A stretch of 61,385 bases of DNA from Leptolyngbyaceae cyanobacterium C42_A2020_001 (lineage in GTDB: Bacteria; Cyanobacteriota; Cyanobacteriia; Leptolyngbyales; Leptolyngbyaceae). The position numbers were made by a program, and so were the translations under genes. A model generated the notes under the pieces. That model was not told the origin of the DNA. It worked only from the letters and a program-made list of their open reading frames with translations, and made no database searches. The stretch's first letter is position 1. Each line of letters opens with the position of its first letter. Positions 10,866 to 19,833 of the stretch are shown here, piece by piece. The stretch is from assembly GCA_015272515.1 (NCBI GenBank), contig JACYLN010000108.1:1-61385 (forward strand), given 5' to 3'.

Positions 10866-11426
10866 TCATCCCTCATTCCACAGCCGCTCCAATTGATAGC
10901 GCCAGGCTGCTAACGTATCTTCGCGGGCTTGTGCACCTGCCGTCATATCGCCCATCAATCCTTCCTGGTAGAAGTGTTCCAGGGTTTGCAAGGTTGCTTC
11001 CATCGATTGCCCCTGCTGTTTGGCAGCCCGGATAATCTGCCGGACGCGGTTCTCAATCAGGCGGTTAAAGCATTCATCTAACCCTTTGTAGCGGAGGTCT
11101 ACTAAACGCTGAACTGCCGCTGTAAAATCTGCTAGGGTTAAGCCTTCTCGGCTATGCTGAAACACTGCCCACAAAACTCCTTGCTGCATGGCATACCGAC
11201 CTTCCTGCGTTAAATCAAAGTTCGCTTCTAGCAATTGTTCTAAAAACGGTTGGGCATCTTGAGCAGGAGCGATCGGGATCAAAATTCGCAGCCAGCTTTG
11301 GTCATCCGACAACAATACCAGCAGCCGAAAATCCGAAGTTTCTACCTGCCAAGAACCCGGAGCGAGTTGAGCCGTTGCCTCGCCAAAAAGATTAGTAAGC
11401 TGAGTTGATAATTCGCTAGGAGTCAT
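10866..11426 (-). CDS. Conserved hypothetical protein, secretion-chaperone-like fold possible
   Basis: The 186-aa protein has an alpha/beta N-terminal half (WLRILIPIAPAQDAQPFLEQ, LLEANFDLTQEGRYAM) that resembles the general pattern of YbjN/type III chaperone-like folds. The C-terminal half is largely helical and contains a charged stretch. No catalytic motif, signal peptide or membrane segment is visible. The ATG at 11426 follows a plausible leader. It is probably cotranscribed with the DUF2358 gene. Function is unknown. Confidence 0.65.
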   Translation of the reverse strand: MTPSELSTQLTNLFGEATAQLAPGSWQVETSDFRLLVLLSDDQSWLRILIPIAPAQDAQPFLEQLLEANFDLTQEGRYAMQQGVLWAVFQHSREGLTLADFTAAVQRLVDLRYKGLDECFNRLIENRVRQIIRAAKQQGQSMEATLQTLEHFYQEGLMGDMTAGAQAREDTLAAWRYQLERLWNEG

Positions 11427-11471
11427 CTGTTCGCTATTAGTTTTTGAATGTATCGTCCCACACCTTCAGCA

Positions 11472-11502
11472 TAAAAAAACTCCCCTGAGGGGGTCAGGGG
11501 AG
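11472..11502 (-). terminator. Rho-independent terminator of the DUF4912 gene
   Basis: A 9-bp GC-rich stem (CTCCCCTGA / TCAGGGGAG, 5-nt loop at 11489-11493) is followed on the minus strand by seven T residues. It lies 32 bp past the stop codon of the upstream minus-strand gene, which is textbook placement. Confidence 0.85.
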
Positions 11503-11533
11503 ATAACCAAAAGGGAGACAAAACTTTGAAGAC

Positions 11534-12919
11534 TTACATCATCCACTCTTCTACGGCTTCTTCCTTTGTGTTGGTGTAGCGCTCAGGTGTTTCACGGTTG
11601 AACTTCATGTGAATTGACCGCATTTGCTCACCATCAGCCGCTACTGCCATGATTGGATAGTCAATCAGTCCATCCTGGAAAGACATTTGGAAGCGGAACG
11701 TGCCGTCTGGATTAAGCTTGATGGGACGACCACCAATCGTGACCGTCGCATCTGGTTCGGTTGCTCCATAAACAATCAGTTCGGCATCAGCAACCAGCCA
11801 AAACTTGCGAGGACGAATCAACGGCAGAGAGGCAGAGAATCCCACACCGGACATGCCCACGCCCGACATCCCCACACCCGACATGGTCATCCCCACACCG
11901 GACATCGTCATCCCCACACCCGACATGCCCACACCGGACATCGTTTGTGCACCTGGAACTGCCCACATGCCCATACCAGAAGCAAACACGTAAGAGCTAA
12001 CTGCCTGCTGGGCAGAACCGGGGACGTGCTGAATTGAGGCGGCAACGTGCTGAACAGAACCCGCGATGTGTTGTACCGAACCTGCTACATGTTGCACTGA
12101 GCCTGCCACAGCCCCCGGAACTTGCTGCATCGAACCAAACAGAGAACCAGCAACGCGTTGGGCTTCAACATCATCCGTCAGACTGTACATTTGGTCGTAA
12201 ACCGCTGAAACAGGCGACATGCGCTTGCTAGGAGTAAGCGTTGCAAGAGTTTTGCCTTGCAAAGTATCATCCCAACTAACAGTGAGGAAATAGTCTTCAA
12301 TCCAATCTGAGGGATAGATGGGTGGAATTCGCACTGGCGTAGAACGAGCCAGCATCAGCCAGCGTCCATCGACACAGCGGTAACCAATATCGATTACATA
12401 GTCGCGATCGCTGACTGGGATCGGCAAGTACCATTCCCGCGCCATTTCATCGCAGGGATACTCTTGAATGCTGTGCGGCACCTGAAACGCGAGATTAACA
12501 TCTGTGACATCATAAATCCGCAGTGCAAGTTGCTGTCCGCCCTGCCTCCGCAGATCCTCCTTGGACTCATTGGAAATATCCCAATATGCATACGCCCATT
12601 GGGGATCGCGGGGCATTAACACAATGCGACACTCCCCATAACCAGCAGGCAAGTCGGGCAAACCTTCATCAACGGCTGCCAAAGAACCGCCTGTTCGGTC
12701 GTCTTGCCCTACATCGAACTTGGCAGCTTCCACAATCTCTTGAGCCGCTAACTCTCGCTGAGGCGACGTACTACCTTGTTGTCTGCTTTGTATCTCCTGA
12801 ATCGCTGCTAATAACTGATCTTTCCGCATTCGGCTGTAGCGAGAAACGCCGCAATCACTCGCAACTCGACGCAACTGCCGCAATGTCATTTCTTCAAGGG
12901 GGGGAAGCTCCTTAGACAT
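11534..12919 (-). CDS. DUF4912 protein with SAP/Rho-N-like start and SGVGM repeats
   Basis: The N-terminus (about residues 5-45) resembles a Rho-N/SAP-like helical module (MTLRQLRRVASDCGV, RKDQLLAAI) that often contacts nucleic acid. A DUF4912 domain follows (RIVLMPRDPQWAYAYWDIS to TPVRIP). Next come two low-complexity arrays, one of degenerate AGSVQHV units and one of SGVGM units. The C-terminus is a short beta domain (LIVYGATEPDATVTIGG). DUF4912 has no established function. I use the ATG at 12919, preceded by AGAGGA. An upstream 60-residue extension has no family similarity. Product length is 461 aa. Confidence 0.85.
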   Translation of the reverse strand: MSKELPPLEEMTLRQLRRVASDCGVSRYSRMRKDQLLAAIQEIQSRQQGSTSPQRELAAQEIVEAAKFDVGQDDRTGGSLAAVDEGLPDLPAGYGECRIVLMPRDPQWAYAYWDISNESKEDLRRQGGQQLALRIYDVTDVNLAFQVPHSIQEYPCDEMAREWYLPIPVSDRDYVIDIGYRCVDGRWLMLARSTPVRIPPIYPSDWIEDYFLTVSWDDTLQGKTLATLTPSKRMSPVSAVYDQMYSLTDDVEAQRVAGSLFGSMQQVPGAVAGSVQHVAGSVQHIAGSVQHVAASIQHVPGSAQQAVSSYVFASGMGMWAVPGAQTMSGVGMSGVGMTMSGVGMTMSGVGMSGVGMSGVGFSASLPLIRPRKFWLVADAELIVYGATEPDATVTIGGRPIKLNPDGTFRFQMSFQDGLIDYPIMAVAADGEQMRSIHMKFNRETPERYTNTKEEAVEEWMM

Positions 12920-13266
12920 GGTTGAGATCCTCTCTGGGGATGGCGAAACAATAGGAAAATGTCTCAAAACTTCTTCTATACAGATATCGGAACTGAGAAA
13001 CAAATAAACAAACGAATCAACGGGGATCAATTTGTTACGACTATGTTGCAAGAAAGCGTTCGTTGGGTCAAGAGCGGAATTCAAGAATTTGGTAAGCATT
13101 CAACGATTCTCTAGCCTGACAGGGATCATTATGTCAGAGTTTCCCGACATTTTTGGGATCGAGGATCGCGTTTTGTAAGAGATTTGTGACAGGAGGCAGG
13201 AGTCAAGAGTTAGAAGGAGGGAAGAAAGGTGAGTGAGTGAGTAAGCGAAATTCCATCTACCCGCTT

Positions 13267-13326
13267 ACCCACCTACCCACCTACCCACCTACCCACCTAC
13301 CCACCTACCCACCTACCCACCTACCT
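13267..13326. repeat. Tandem 8-bp repeat (ACCCACCT)n
   Basis: About seven and a half uninterrupted copies of ACCCACCT occupy 60 bp in the divergent gap between the DUF4912 and DUF2993 genes. Neighbouring bases are also purine/pyrimidine-asymmetric (gaggg... before, ccccattccc after). The array is non-coding and probably length-variable by slippage. Confidence 0.95.
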
Positions 13327-13389
13327 CCGATTCCCCATTCCCTCCTATAGTTGGGAAATATCTGTCCTTGAGTCTGGAAAGGTTGGGTT

Positions 13390-14196
13390 ATGGATTTGAG
13401 TGATGATTCTGCGAATTCTGATGACTTGTCTGATTCGCTCGGTGACAACCAAGAGATTGCTGAAGGAGTGCCACAGCAGCTTCAGGACACAAAGCGAAGT
13501 CGCTTAATTAGCCGCGTTCTTGCCCCAGCGGTGCAATTGTGGGTGCGATCGCAGCTTGAATACGTAGAGAATTTGCAGATTGAAGTTGAGGCGGGCGATC
13601 GCCAACTGCTCTCAGGCGCAATGAGTCAGGTATCTGCGGCTGCCAGCAAAGCGGTTTATCGAGGCTTGCATTTCAGCCAAATTAGCGTCGCAGGCGAACA
13701 GATTCGGACTAATCTGCCACAAATGCTACGGGGAAAGGCGTTCCGTTTATTAACGGCGTTTCCTGTATCTGGTGAAGTAACGTTGTCTGAGGCAGATCTC
13801 AATGCGTCGTTGCAAGCTCCTTTGCTTGCCAACGTGGTTACAGAGTTTTTGTTAACTCTATTGCCCCAGGATGGTGAGGATGTAGCCACTTCAAAGTTGA
13901 CTCAACCAACCTTGCGAGATGTTCGGGTTCAACTGGGCGAGGGAGAACTGACTTTTACAGCAATTTTGGTAACGCCAAGTCTTGAAAGCCCGATCGCTAT
14001 CCGCACTGGCATTTCCATTAAAAACGGCAATTTGCTGAAACTGGAAGGGTTTCAACATCAGCCCTCCATATCCGATTTGACGGCTGTCAGTAAAACTAGC
14101 TTCACGTTCCCGCTTGGCTCCGATGTGTATTTGGAAACCTTAAAGATTCAAGCTGGGTTTCTTTACTGCAAAGGGAGAGTCACTGTAACGCCATGA
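13390..14196 (+). CDS. DUF2993 (LmeA-like) domain protein
   Basis: The 268-aa product has an acidic, disordered N-terminal 35 residues, followed by the DUF2993 pattern: VRSQLEYVENLQIEVEAGDRQ, GLHFSQISVAGEQIR and VTLSEADLNASL. In mycobacteria the DUF2993 protein LmeA binds phospholipid and affects mannan maturation; many cyanobacteria carry related proteins of unknown role. No signal peptide is evident. The tandem 8-bp array lies just upstream of its leader. It converges on cdsA with an 8-bp gap. Confidence 0.85.
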   Translation: MDLSDDSANSDDLSDSLGDNQEIAEGVPQQLQDTKRSRLISRVLAPAVQLWVRSQLEYVENLQIEVEAGDRQLLSGAMSQVSAAASKAVYRGLHFSQISVAGEQIRTNLPQMLRGKAFRLLTAFPVSGEVTLSEADLNASLQAPLLANVVTEFLLTLLPQDGEDVATSKLTQPTLRDVRVQLGEGELTFTAILVTPSLESPIAIRTGISIKNGNLLKLEGFQHQPSISDLTAVSKTSFTFPLGSDVYLETLKIQAGFLYCKGRVTVTP

Positions 14197-14204
14197 TTCA
14201 GTCA

Positions 14205-15071
14205 TCAGGGTAACAGCGGTAGCAGTAGCGTGACAAAGTAGTAAACGAGGGGAGCCGTAAACACATAACTATCGGCGCGATCGAGAATGCCCCCATGTCC
14301 AGGAATCAACTGCCCCGAATCTTTGACTCCGGCATCTCGCTTCATCATTGATTCCGTCAAGTCCCCCAAAAGACTTGCAATCCCAATTAATAAGCCCAGC
14401 GCCACCCCGGTGATGGGCCAGCCTGACCACGACAAATACCAGGAACCCGTCACGGCTACTGCAACACTAGCAGCCACACCAAACACCGCCCCTTCAACTG
14501 TTTTTTTAGGGCTAATGTCTGAAAGGCGAGTGCGCCCAAAGAATTTGCCAAAGGTGTAAGCGCCAATATCGGCAGCCCAAATACAAAAGAAGGCTAAAAG
14601 GGTCGTTGTCAGCCCCTGAGGAAGGATGCTTAGGTTCGTCCAATTTTGTGCCCAAAAACCATCAAGTGGCAGGTTGCTGGCTTCAATTTGCCCTAGCGAT
14701 CGCAACCGTACCCAATAACTGGGAAGATACCCCCCATAGAACAAGCCCATGATCGAAGCTGAAATATCGGCGATCGTGGCGAATTTAGGCTGGAACAGTA
14801 GATAAAAGCAGATAAAAGTACCCGCGACCGGAAATACGGCATCTGCCAGCGTGGGAGAGACGTTAGAAATAATTAAAAGTGCTTGGCTGACTGCTAACGT
14901 CGTTTTTGCCGCTGGCGCAATACCCTTCGCACGCGCGAGCTGAAAATACTCCAACTGCCCCAGGTAGACGATGATCCCAAAGCCAACAGTAAAATACCAG
15001 CCGCCCAGGAGTGTCATACCGAGGGCTACAGCGATCGCCACAACGCCGCTTAAAATACGAGTCCAAGGCAT
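14205..15071 (-). CDS. cdsA: Phosphatidate cytidylyltransferase (CDP-diacylglycerol synthase)
   Basis: CdsA makes CDP-diacylglycerol from CTP and phosphatidic acid in the membrane, feeding phosphatidylglycerol synthesis. The product has many hydrophobic segments and the family signature near the C-terminus (SMMKRDAGVKDSGQLIPGHG then GILDRADS). The FGRTRLSDISPKKTVEG segment is also typical. The ATG at 15071 gives a normal 288-aa protein; an upstream 28-residue extension is hydrophobic but unlike the family start. A divergent or read-through relation to cbiT upstream is possible. Confidence 0.93.
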   Translation of the reverse strand: MPWTRILSGVVAIAVALGMTLLGGWYFTVGFGIIVYLGQLEYFQLARAKGIAPAAKTTLAVSQALLIISNVSPTLADAVFPVAGTFICFYLLFQPKFATIADISASIMGLFYGGYLPSYWVRLRSLGQIEASNLPLDGFWAQNWTNLSILPQGLTTTLLAFFCIWAADIGAYTFGKFFGRTRLSDISPKKTVEGAVFGVAASVAVAVTGSWYLSWSGWPITGVALGLLIGIASLLGDLTESMMKRDAGVKDSGQLIPGHGGILDRADSYVFTAPLVYYFVTLLLPLLP

Positions 15072-15227
15072 AGAAAAGGTTGTGGAGGAAAATGACCCAG
15101 TCACAGTACAGAAACAACTAAACGTTACAGGAAGGTTAAGAAACCTTTGAAACACTGTACCCGATTCGGACCTGGCTAGAATAAACCTGACCAGAAACTA
15201 CACAACACTCTTACCTTAACGAAATTC

Positions 15228-15830
15228 CTACTCTAACTTCTCCCCCCCCAAGACAAAGATTGGATCACTCGCCGCAAACACCTGACTAATCCCCCGTTTT
15301 TCCAGACGATTGACCGCAAGTTGCACCACTTCCACATTACGTACCTGCAATTCGGCAAACCCTTCCGACAGTTGATAAAGACTCTCAAGATTTGCCGCCG
15401 TCGCCACAACTCGCCCCTGTAACGGCAGATATTTCCACACTTCTACCAGGATGGCTTTAATCGATCGCCCTCCTTCAATACAAACCCGATGTGGGCAACC
15501 AGAAAGTTCCTTTAAACATTCAGGGGCGCTGCCTTCAATCACCTGAACATTTTGCACACCAAAGCGATCGCAATTGCGTCGAATTAAACTGGCAACCTCT
15601 TCGTCTCGTTCAATCGCCAACACTCGCCCTTGCGGACACAATAACCCTGCCTCTACCGAAATAGTTCCCGTACCAGCACCAATATCCCACATCGTGCAAT
15701 CTGCTTCTAACCGCAAATATGACAGCAGCAGCAAGCGAATTTCTCGTTGACTCATCGGAATTCCAGGTAACCGCTCAAACAATTCATCTGGAATGCCAGG
15801 AGTGACATAATGCCATTGGAAAGAAACCAT
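15228..15830 (-). CDS. cbiT: Cobalt-precorrin C15-methyltransferase (decarboxylating), CbiT type
   Basis: A class I SAM methyltransferase of 200 aa. The leader GIPDELFERLPGIPMSQREIR and the glycine-rich SAM loop WDIGAGTGTISVEAGLL (about 48-64) match CbiT, the domain that methylates C-15 and decarboxylates the acetate side chain in corrin-ring synthesis. The PHRVCIEGG segment is the usual motif after the nucleotide-binding part. It lacks the CbiE methyltransferase domain to which it is fused in CobL. No other cobalamin genes adjoin it. Confidence 0.9.
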   Translation of the reverse strand: MVSFQWHYVTPGIPDELFERLPGIPMSQREIRLLLLSYLRLEADCTMWDIGAGTGTISVEAGLLCPQGRVLAIERDEEVASLIRRNCDRFGVQNVQVIEGSAPECLKELSGCPHRVCIEGGRSIKAILVEVWKYLPLQGRVVATAANLESLYQLSEGFAELQVRNVEVVQLAVNRLEKRGISQVFAASDPIFVLGGEKLE

Positions 15831-16154
15831 TCAATGCAACTCAACGTTCAGTTATAGAGTCATCCTAATCGTGATGACTAGCAAAAGAAATGCTCAAGTG
15901 AGCAATGCTTGAGCGCCATGAAGTATAAAGGCTTCTTGAAGGAGCAAAGCCATGACTGGTGATTTTAGACAAAAGTTGATAAGAAACCTATATTCGCCTT
16001 AGGTAAAAACCCGTAGGTTGAATTCAAGAGCAATCTGGTTACATCGTTCCTGTCATTGGCACACGTAATACGGATTGGATGTCAATCAGGGGATAGATGA
16101 TCGCAATTCGGTTAAACGGTTACACTTGCCCTCACTACTATTGCCCGTACTTGA
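15831..16154. other. Divergent spacer, no gene seen
   Basis: This 324-bp gap separates cbiT from the FHA gene and should carry both promoters. A 7-bp inverted repeat (GCTCAAG at 15892, CTTGAGC at 15908) is the only local structure noticed. Confidence 0.4.
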
Positions 16155-16580
16155 ATGCACTCAGATCTAAAACATTTGCTAATTATTGAAGACGACCAGG
16201 GTTGTCTTCAGGAGTATGTTCTCGGAGCGCCTCTTCATTCGATTGGCAGAGACCCAAAGTGCGATATTCGACTGTCCTCTCGATTTGTATCACGGCGGCA
16301 GGCAACGCTTGTTCAGATCGCAAACGACGACGGTACTTATCATTATCGAATTGTGGACGGTGCTCCTAAAGGTAAAACCAGCTCAAATGGGATGTTTATC
16401 AACGGGCGCAAGATGCTCGCCTGTGATTTGCATGACCACGACGAAATCATGTTTGGTCCGCAGGTACGAGTGACCTACCGACTGGGTGAGCATGACGAGA
16501 GTAATTTGTTTGACGACACCTTGATCCCAACTAATCAGTGTTGGGCTGAAAATTGGGCTGAAACGGTTAAATCACTCTAG
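16155..16580 (+). CDS. FHA-domain protein
   Basis: A forkhead-associated domain covers about residues 10-110. It has the phosphothreonine-binding pattern SIGRDPKCDIRLSS, FVSRRQATL and the loop SSNGMFINGRKM. Such proteins recognise phosphorylated partners of Ser/Thr kinases. The C-terminal 25 residues are variable. The stop region overlaps the 3' end of the convergent decarboxylase gene by 9 bp. No kinase gene is adjacent. Confidence 0.88.
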   Translation: MHSDLKHLLIIEDDQGCLQEYVLGAPLHSIGRDPKCDIRLSSRFVSRRQATLVQIANDDGTYHYRIVDGAPKGKTSSNGMFINGRKMLACDLHDHDEIMFGPQVRVTYRLGEHDESNLFDDTLIPTNQCWAENWAETVKSL

Positions 16581-18083
16581 GGGAATCACTTTAATAGTTG
16601 TCAGGCTGGGGTCAGCACAGCCACTAATGATTCCACCAGCATCAAGCACCTGCTTCAAACTCGCGATCGCCTCCTCTGTAATCACCTCCCCCGGAATCAA
16701 TACCGGAATCCCTGGTGGGTAGGGGCAAACCAACTCAGCGCTAACACAGCCAACAGCCGCTTCAACAGAGACTACTTCTGCCTGAACCAAAAAAGCTTCA
16801 CGAGGAGAAAGAGGGGATGGGGAAGCTGAGTGAAGGGAGGAAGCCCAAGCAAACACTGCCTTATCTCCCCCAACTCCATCATCTTCTCTTTTGCCTCCTG
16901 CCTCCGGCTTTCTACCTTCTAGCCACTCCAATCCATGCACTAACCGCTCAATATCTTCCTCTCTATTGCCCAAGCTGATGATGAAGGTCAAATGTTGTAG
17001 CGTAGGCAGTTCAGCAACAATGCCAAGTTGTTCATTTAACAGTTCGTCAGCGGTAAAACCTGTGATGCCCAGCCCCGATACGGTCACGGTGAGCCGAGTT
17101 GGATCTAAACGGAAAAAGCCAGGGCTGCCTGCCTGTTCTGCATCAAGCAGAGATAATTCAGGAATTTGAGCAATTCGCGATCGCGCTTTGGTTGCCAACC
17201 TGAGCGAATGCGCCATCAGCTCTTTGCCCTGGGTTGCCAGTTGATGGCGCGTGGCATCCAGAGAGGCGAGCAGTAAATAGTTGGGACTGGTGGATTGGAT
17301 CAGGGCGAGAGCTTTAGTGAGGCGATCGCGATTAATCCGCTGACCCTGCACGTGCAACATGGCTGCTTGAGTCAGGGCAGAGAGGGTTTTATGGGTTGAT
17401 TGCACAGCCAAATCGGCTCCGGCTTGCAGGGCAGATCTGGGCAAGTTGGGATGGAAGCCAAAATGAGCACCATGAGCCTCATCCACTAATAACGGAATGG
17501 AGTGTTGATGGATGATTTGGGCGATCGCAGCAACATCGGCGGACACACCATAATAAGTCGGCGACACGATCAAAACGGCTTTGGCATCTGGGTGCTGAAC
17601 CAAAGTCTGCGCGATCGCATCCGGTGACACACCATGGGCAAGAGCCAGATGAGAGTCATACTCTGGATTAACAAAAATCGGGATCGCACCCGACAGTGCC
17701 AACCCGGAAATTGCAGACTGATGGACATTGCGCGGCAGAATAATTTTGTCGCCCGGATTGCAGGTTGCCAGTATTGCCGCAATCACGCCGCTGGTAGAAC
17801 CATTGGTCAAAAACCAGGTTTGCTCTGCACCAAACACCTGAGCCGCAAGTTCCTGCGCCTGCTGAATCACCCCACTAGGCGCAAACAAGTTATCCAGTTC
17901 CGGCAGTTCTGGCAGATCTGCCCGAAACACGCGATCGCCCAGTAACGCTTGCAATACTGGATCAACACCTCGTCCTCGTTTGTGTCCCGGTGTGTGAAAT
18001 GCTGCCGTTGATCGAGCCGCACACTGCTGAAGCGCTGTTACCAGGGGCATTGTTTGCTGCGCGATCGCGTTCCATTGCTTCAT
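16572..18083 (-). CDS. Orn/Lys/Arg decarboxylase family PLP enzyme
   Basis: The fold-type I PLP enzyme has the pattern FHTPGHKRGRG (29-39), DEAHGAHFGFHP beginning at D201, and STHK with the likely Schiff-base lysine K232. It belongs to the short (about 490 aa) cyanobacterial and Gram-positive group annotated as lysine, ornithine or arginine decarboxylase; the exact substrate is uncertain. Polyamine synthesis is the likely pathway. A segment near residues 388-433 (DNA about 16,800-16,925) is low-complexity Ser/Pro/Gly and looks like an in-frame insertion of spacer-type sequence between core and C-terminal domains. Confidence 0.88.
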   Translation of the reverse strand: MKQWNAIAQQTMPLVTALQQCAARSTAAFHTPGHKRGRGVDPVLQALLGDRVFRADLPELPELDNLFAPSGVIQQAQELAAQVFGAEQTWFLTNGSTSGVIAAILATCNPGDKIILPRNVHQSAISGLALSGAIPIFVNPEYDSHLALAHGVSPDAIAQTLVQHPDAKAVLIVSPTYYGVSADVAAIAQIIHQHSIPLLVDEAHGAHFGFHPNLPRSALQAGADLAVQSTHKTLSALTQAAMLHVQGQRINRDRLTKALALIQSTSPNYLLLASLDATRHQLATQGKELMAHSLRLATKARSRIAQIPELSLLDAEQAGSPGFFRLDPTRLTVTVSGLGITGFTADELLNEQLGIVAELPTLQHLTFIISLGNREEDIERLVHGLEWLEGRKPEAGGKREDDGVGGDKAVFAWASSLHSASPSPLSPREAFLVQAEVVSVEAAVGCVSAELVCPYPPGIPVLIPGEVITEEAIASLKQVLDAGGIISGCADPSLTTIKVIPLE

Positions 18084-18231
18084 CGGATCAAATCTTTAGT
18101 GTCTTGATGGTTCGTTAGTTCACTTTTTTCCTGATTGGCAACTGAGAGTTTCCTAACCGCAGTTGCCCATTTAGGCAGACGAAATTCCTCAGCAAGTTAC
18201 TTACTGTAAAAGGGTTGAATGACTGAGAGAA

Positions 18232-18414
18232 ATGATGATTTACACACCCGAACAACCTGCGCCACCAATCCCAGTGCCCTCACCCGATCCGTTACCTTCT
18301 CCAGAACCTGTACCAACTCCCGAACCACAACCCATCCCTGCGCCTGTCCCGGAACCCGTACCTGCCCCCATTCCACAACCTGTACCTGCCCCCATTCCGC
18401 AAACAGTACCCTGA
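18232..18414 (+). CDS. Proline-rich PEP/PAP-repeat small protein
   Basis: The 60-aa product is almost wholly made of Pro with Val, Glu and Ala ([11 protein letters not shown], then repeated PVPAPIPQ). The last part holds two tandem copies. An extended polyproline helix is likely; no signal peptide or membrane segment is present. Two adjacent ATG codons could start it, and the ribosome-binding site is weak. It may be a real cyanobacterial small gene or a chance frame in repeat-rich DNA. Confidence 0.5.
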   Translation: MMIYTPEQPAPPIPVPSPDPLPSPEPVPTPEPQPIPAPVPEPVPAPIPQPVPAPIPQTVP

Positions 18415-18637
18415 GAAATCTTAGATTGCAGATTGGAGATTGGAAAGGGCAGGAGGTGAGGAGGCGAGTGAGTGAACGCTGTTCCCTATTTTCTCTCCCC
18501 CATTCACCCAGCTACCCATTCCCCGGTCCGTGTAAGACTCTCAACCCCAAAGTGTAACCAACCCCTTAGAATAAAGGTCGGTCATGGTTTCATTAACCGA
18601 AGCCAGCCACTCTAAAATCGTTCATCTAAAATCTGCA

Positions 18638-19729
18638 ATGTTAAGAGCCGGGATTGTTGGACTGCCCAACGTGGGAAAATCGACTTTATTCAACGCGCTG
18701 GTTGCCAATGCCAAAGCCACTGCTGCCAACTTTCCCTTTTGCACCATTGAACCCAATGTGGGCGTAGTGGCAGTACCCGATGAGCGCCTGGGTGTACTGG
18801 CTAAAATCTCTAGTTCTGCTGAAATCATTCCTACTCGTGTGGAATTTGTGGACATTGCCGGACTGGTTAAAGGTGCCAGCCAGGGTGAAGGCTTGGGCAA
18901 CCAGTTTTTGGCAAATATTCGGGAAGTAGACGCGATCGTGCATGTAGTGCGCTGCTTTGAGAACGATGACATTATTCATGTGGCTGGCTCAGTCGATCCC
19001 ATTCGCGACATTGAAGTGATCAATCTGGAACTGGCATTAGCAGATCTGGGGCAGGTGGAAAAACGGCTCGATCGCGCCAAGAAGCAAGCCCGTGGCAACA
19101 AAGAACTCCAGCTTGAAGTGGATGCCCTGGAGAAACTGATGACCGTGCTAAACGAAGGCAAACCCGCCCGCCAGGTAGAACTCACTGAGGAAGAAGAACT
19201 GGCAGTGAAAGCGCTGGGAATGCTAACTCGCAAACCGATCATTTATGCTGCCAATGTTTCAGAGGATGATCTGGCAACTGGTAATGAGTGGGTGGAACAA
19301 GTGCGCGAGCTGGCTGCGAAGGAAAAGGCTCAGGTAGTGGTGGTTTCGGCTCAAGTGGAATCGGAACTAATTGAGTTGCCCGAAGAAGAACGAGCGGATT
19401 TTCTAGAGTCGTTGGGCGTTACGGAAGGGGGCTTGAAATCCTTAATTCGCGCCACCTATGAATTGCTGGGTTTACGCACATACTTCACCACGGGACCTAA
19501 AGAAACCCGCGCCTGGACAATTACTGCTGGAATGCTAGCACCTCAAGCCGCGGGGGTGATTCATACCGATTTTGAACGTGGCTTTATTCGAGCAGAGACC
19601 GTTGCCTACAAGGATCTGGTTACTTCTGGCTCGATGAATGCAGCAAAAGAAAAAGGCTTGGTTCGCAGTGAGGGTAAGGATTATATTGTGCAAGAGGGCG
19701 ATGTAATGCTGTTCCGTTTCAACGTGTGA
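18638..19729 (+). CDS. ychF: Redox-regulated ATPase YchF (Obg-family)
   Basis: YchF is a universally conserved P-loop protein of the Obg/translation-factor group that hydrolyses ATP and associates with ribosomes. The G1 motif [14 protein letters not shown] (residues 8-21) and the segment [22 protein letters not shown] are diagnostic. The C-terminal TGS domain includes [12 protein letters not shown]. The ATG at 18638 gives the normal 363-aa protein; an in-frame start 18 codons upstream precedes non-family sequence. Confidence 0.96.
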   Translation: MLRAGIVGLPNVGKSTLFNALVANAKATAANFPFCTIEPNVGVVAVPDERLGVLAKISSSAEIIPTRVEFVDIAGLVKGASQGEGLGNQFLANIREVDAIVHVVRCFENDDIIHVAGSVDPIRDIEVINLELALADLGQVEKRLDRAKKQARGNKELQLEVDALEKLMTVLNEGKPARQVELTEEEELAVKALGMLTRKPIIYAANVSEDDLATGNEWVEQVRELAAKEKAQVVVVSAQVESELIELPEEERADFLESLGVTEGGLKSLIRATYELLGLRTYFTTGPKETRAWTITAGMLAPQAAGVIHTDFERGFIRAETVAYKDLVTSGSMNAAKEKGLVRSEGKDYIVQEGDVMLFRFNV

Positions 19730-19833
19730 CCATTGCACAGGCAGCGAATCTTGCAATAGCCAAATTGATAGTGCTCTTCCAAATGAACACAAATTCTTGC
19801 ACAATCATAGCGATAGTGTCTGGCTCATAACGG

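Noticed and set aside
12920-13099. Longer start for the DUF4912 protein at 13,099.
   Set aside because: The added 60 residues lack family similarity, and ATG 12,919 has a proper ribosome-binding site.
13267-13326. Regular repeats considered as a CRISPR array.
   Set aside because: The unit is 8 bp with no spacers; it is a simple tandem repeat.
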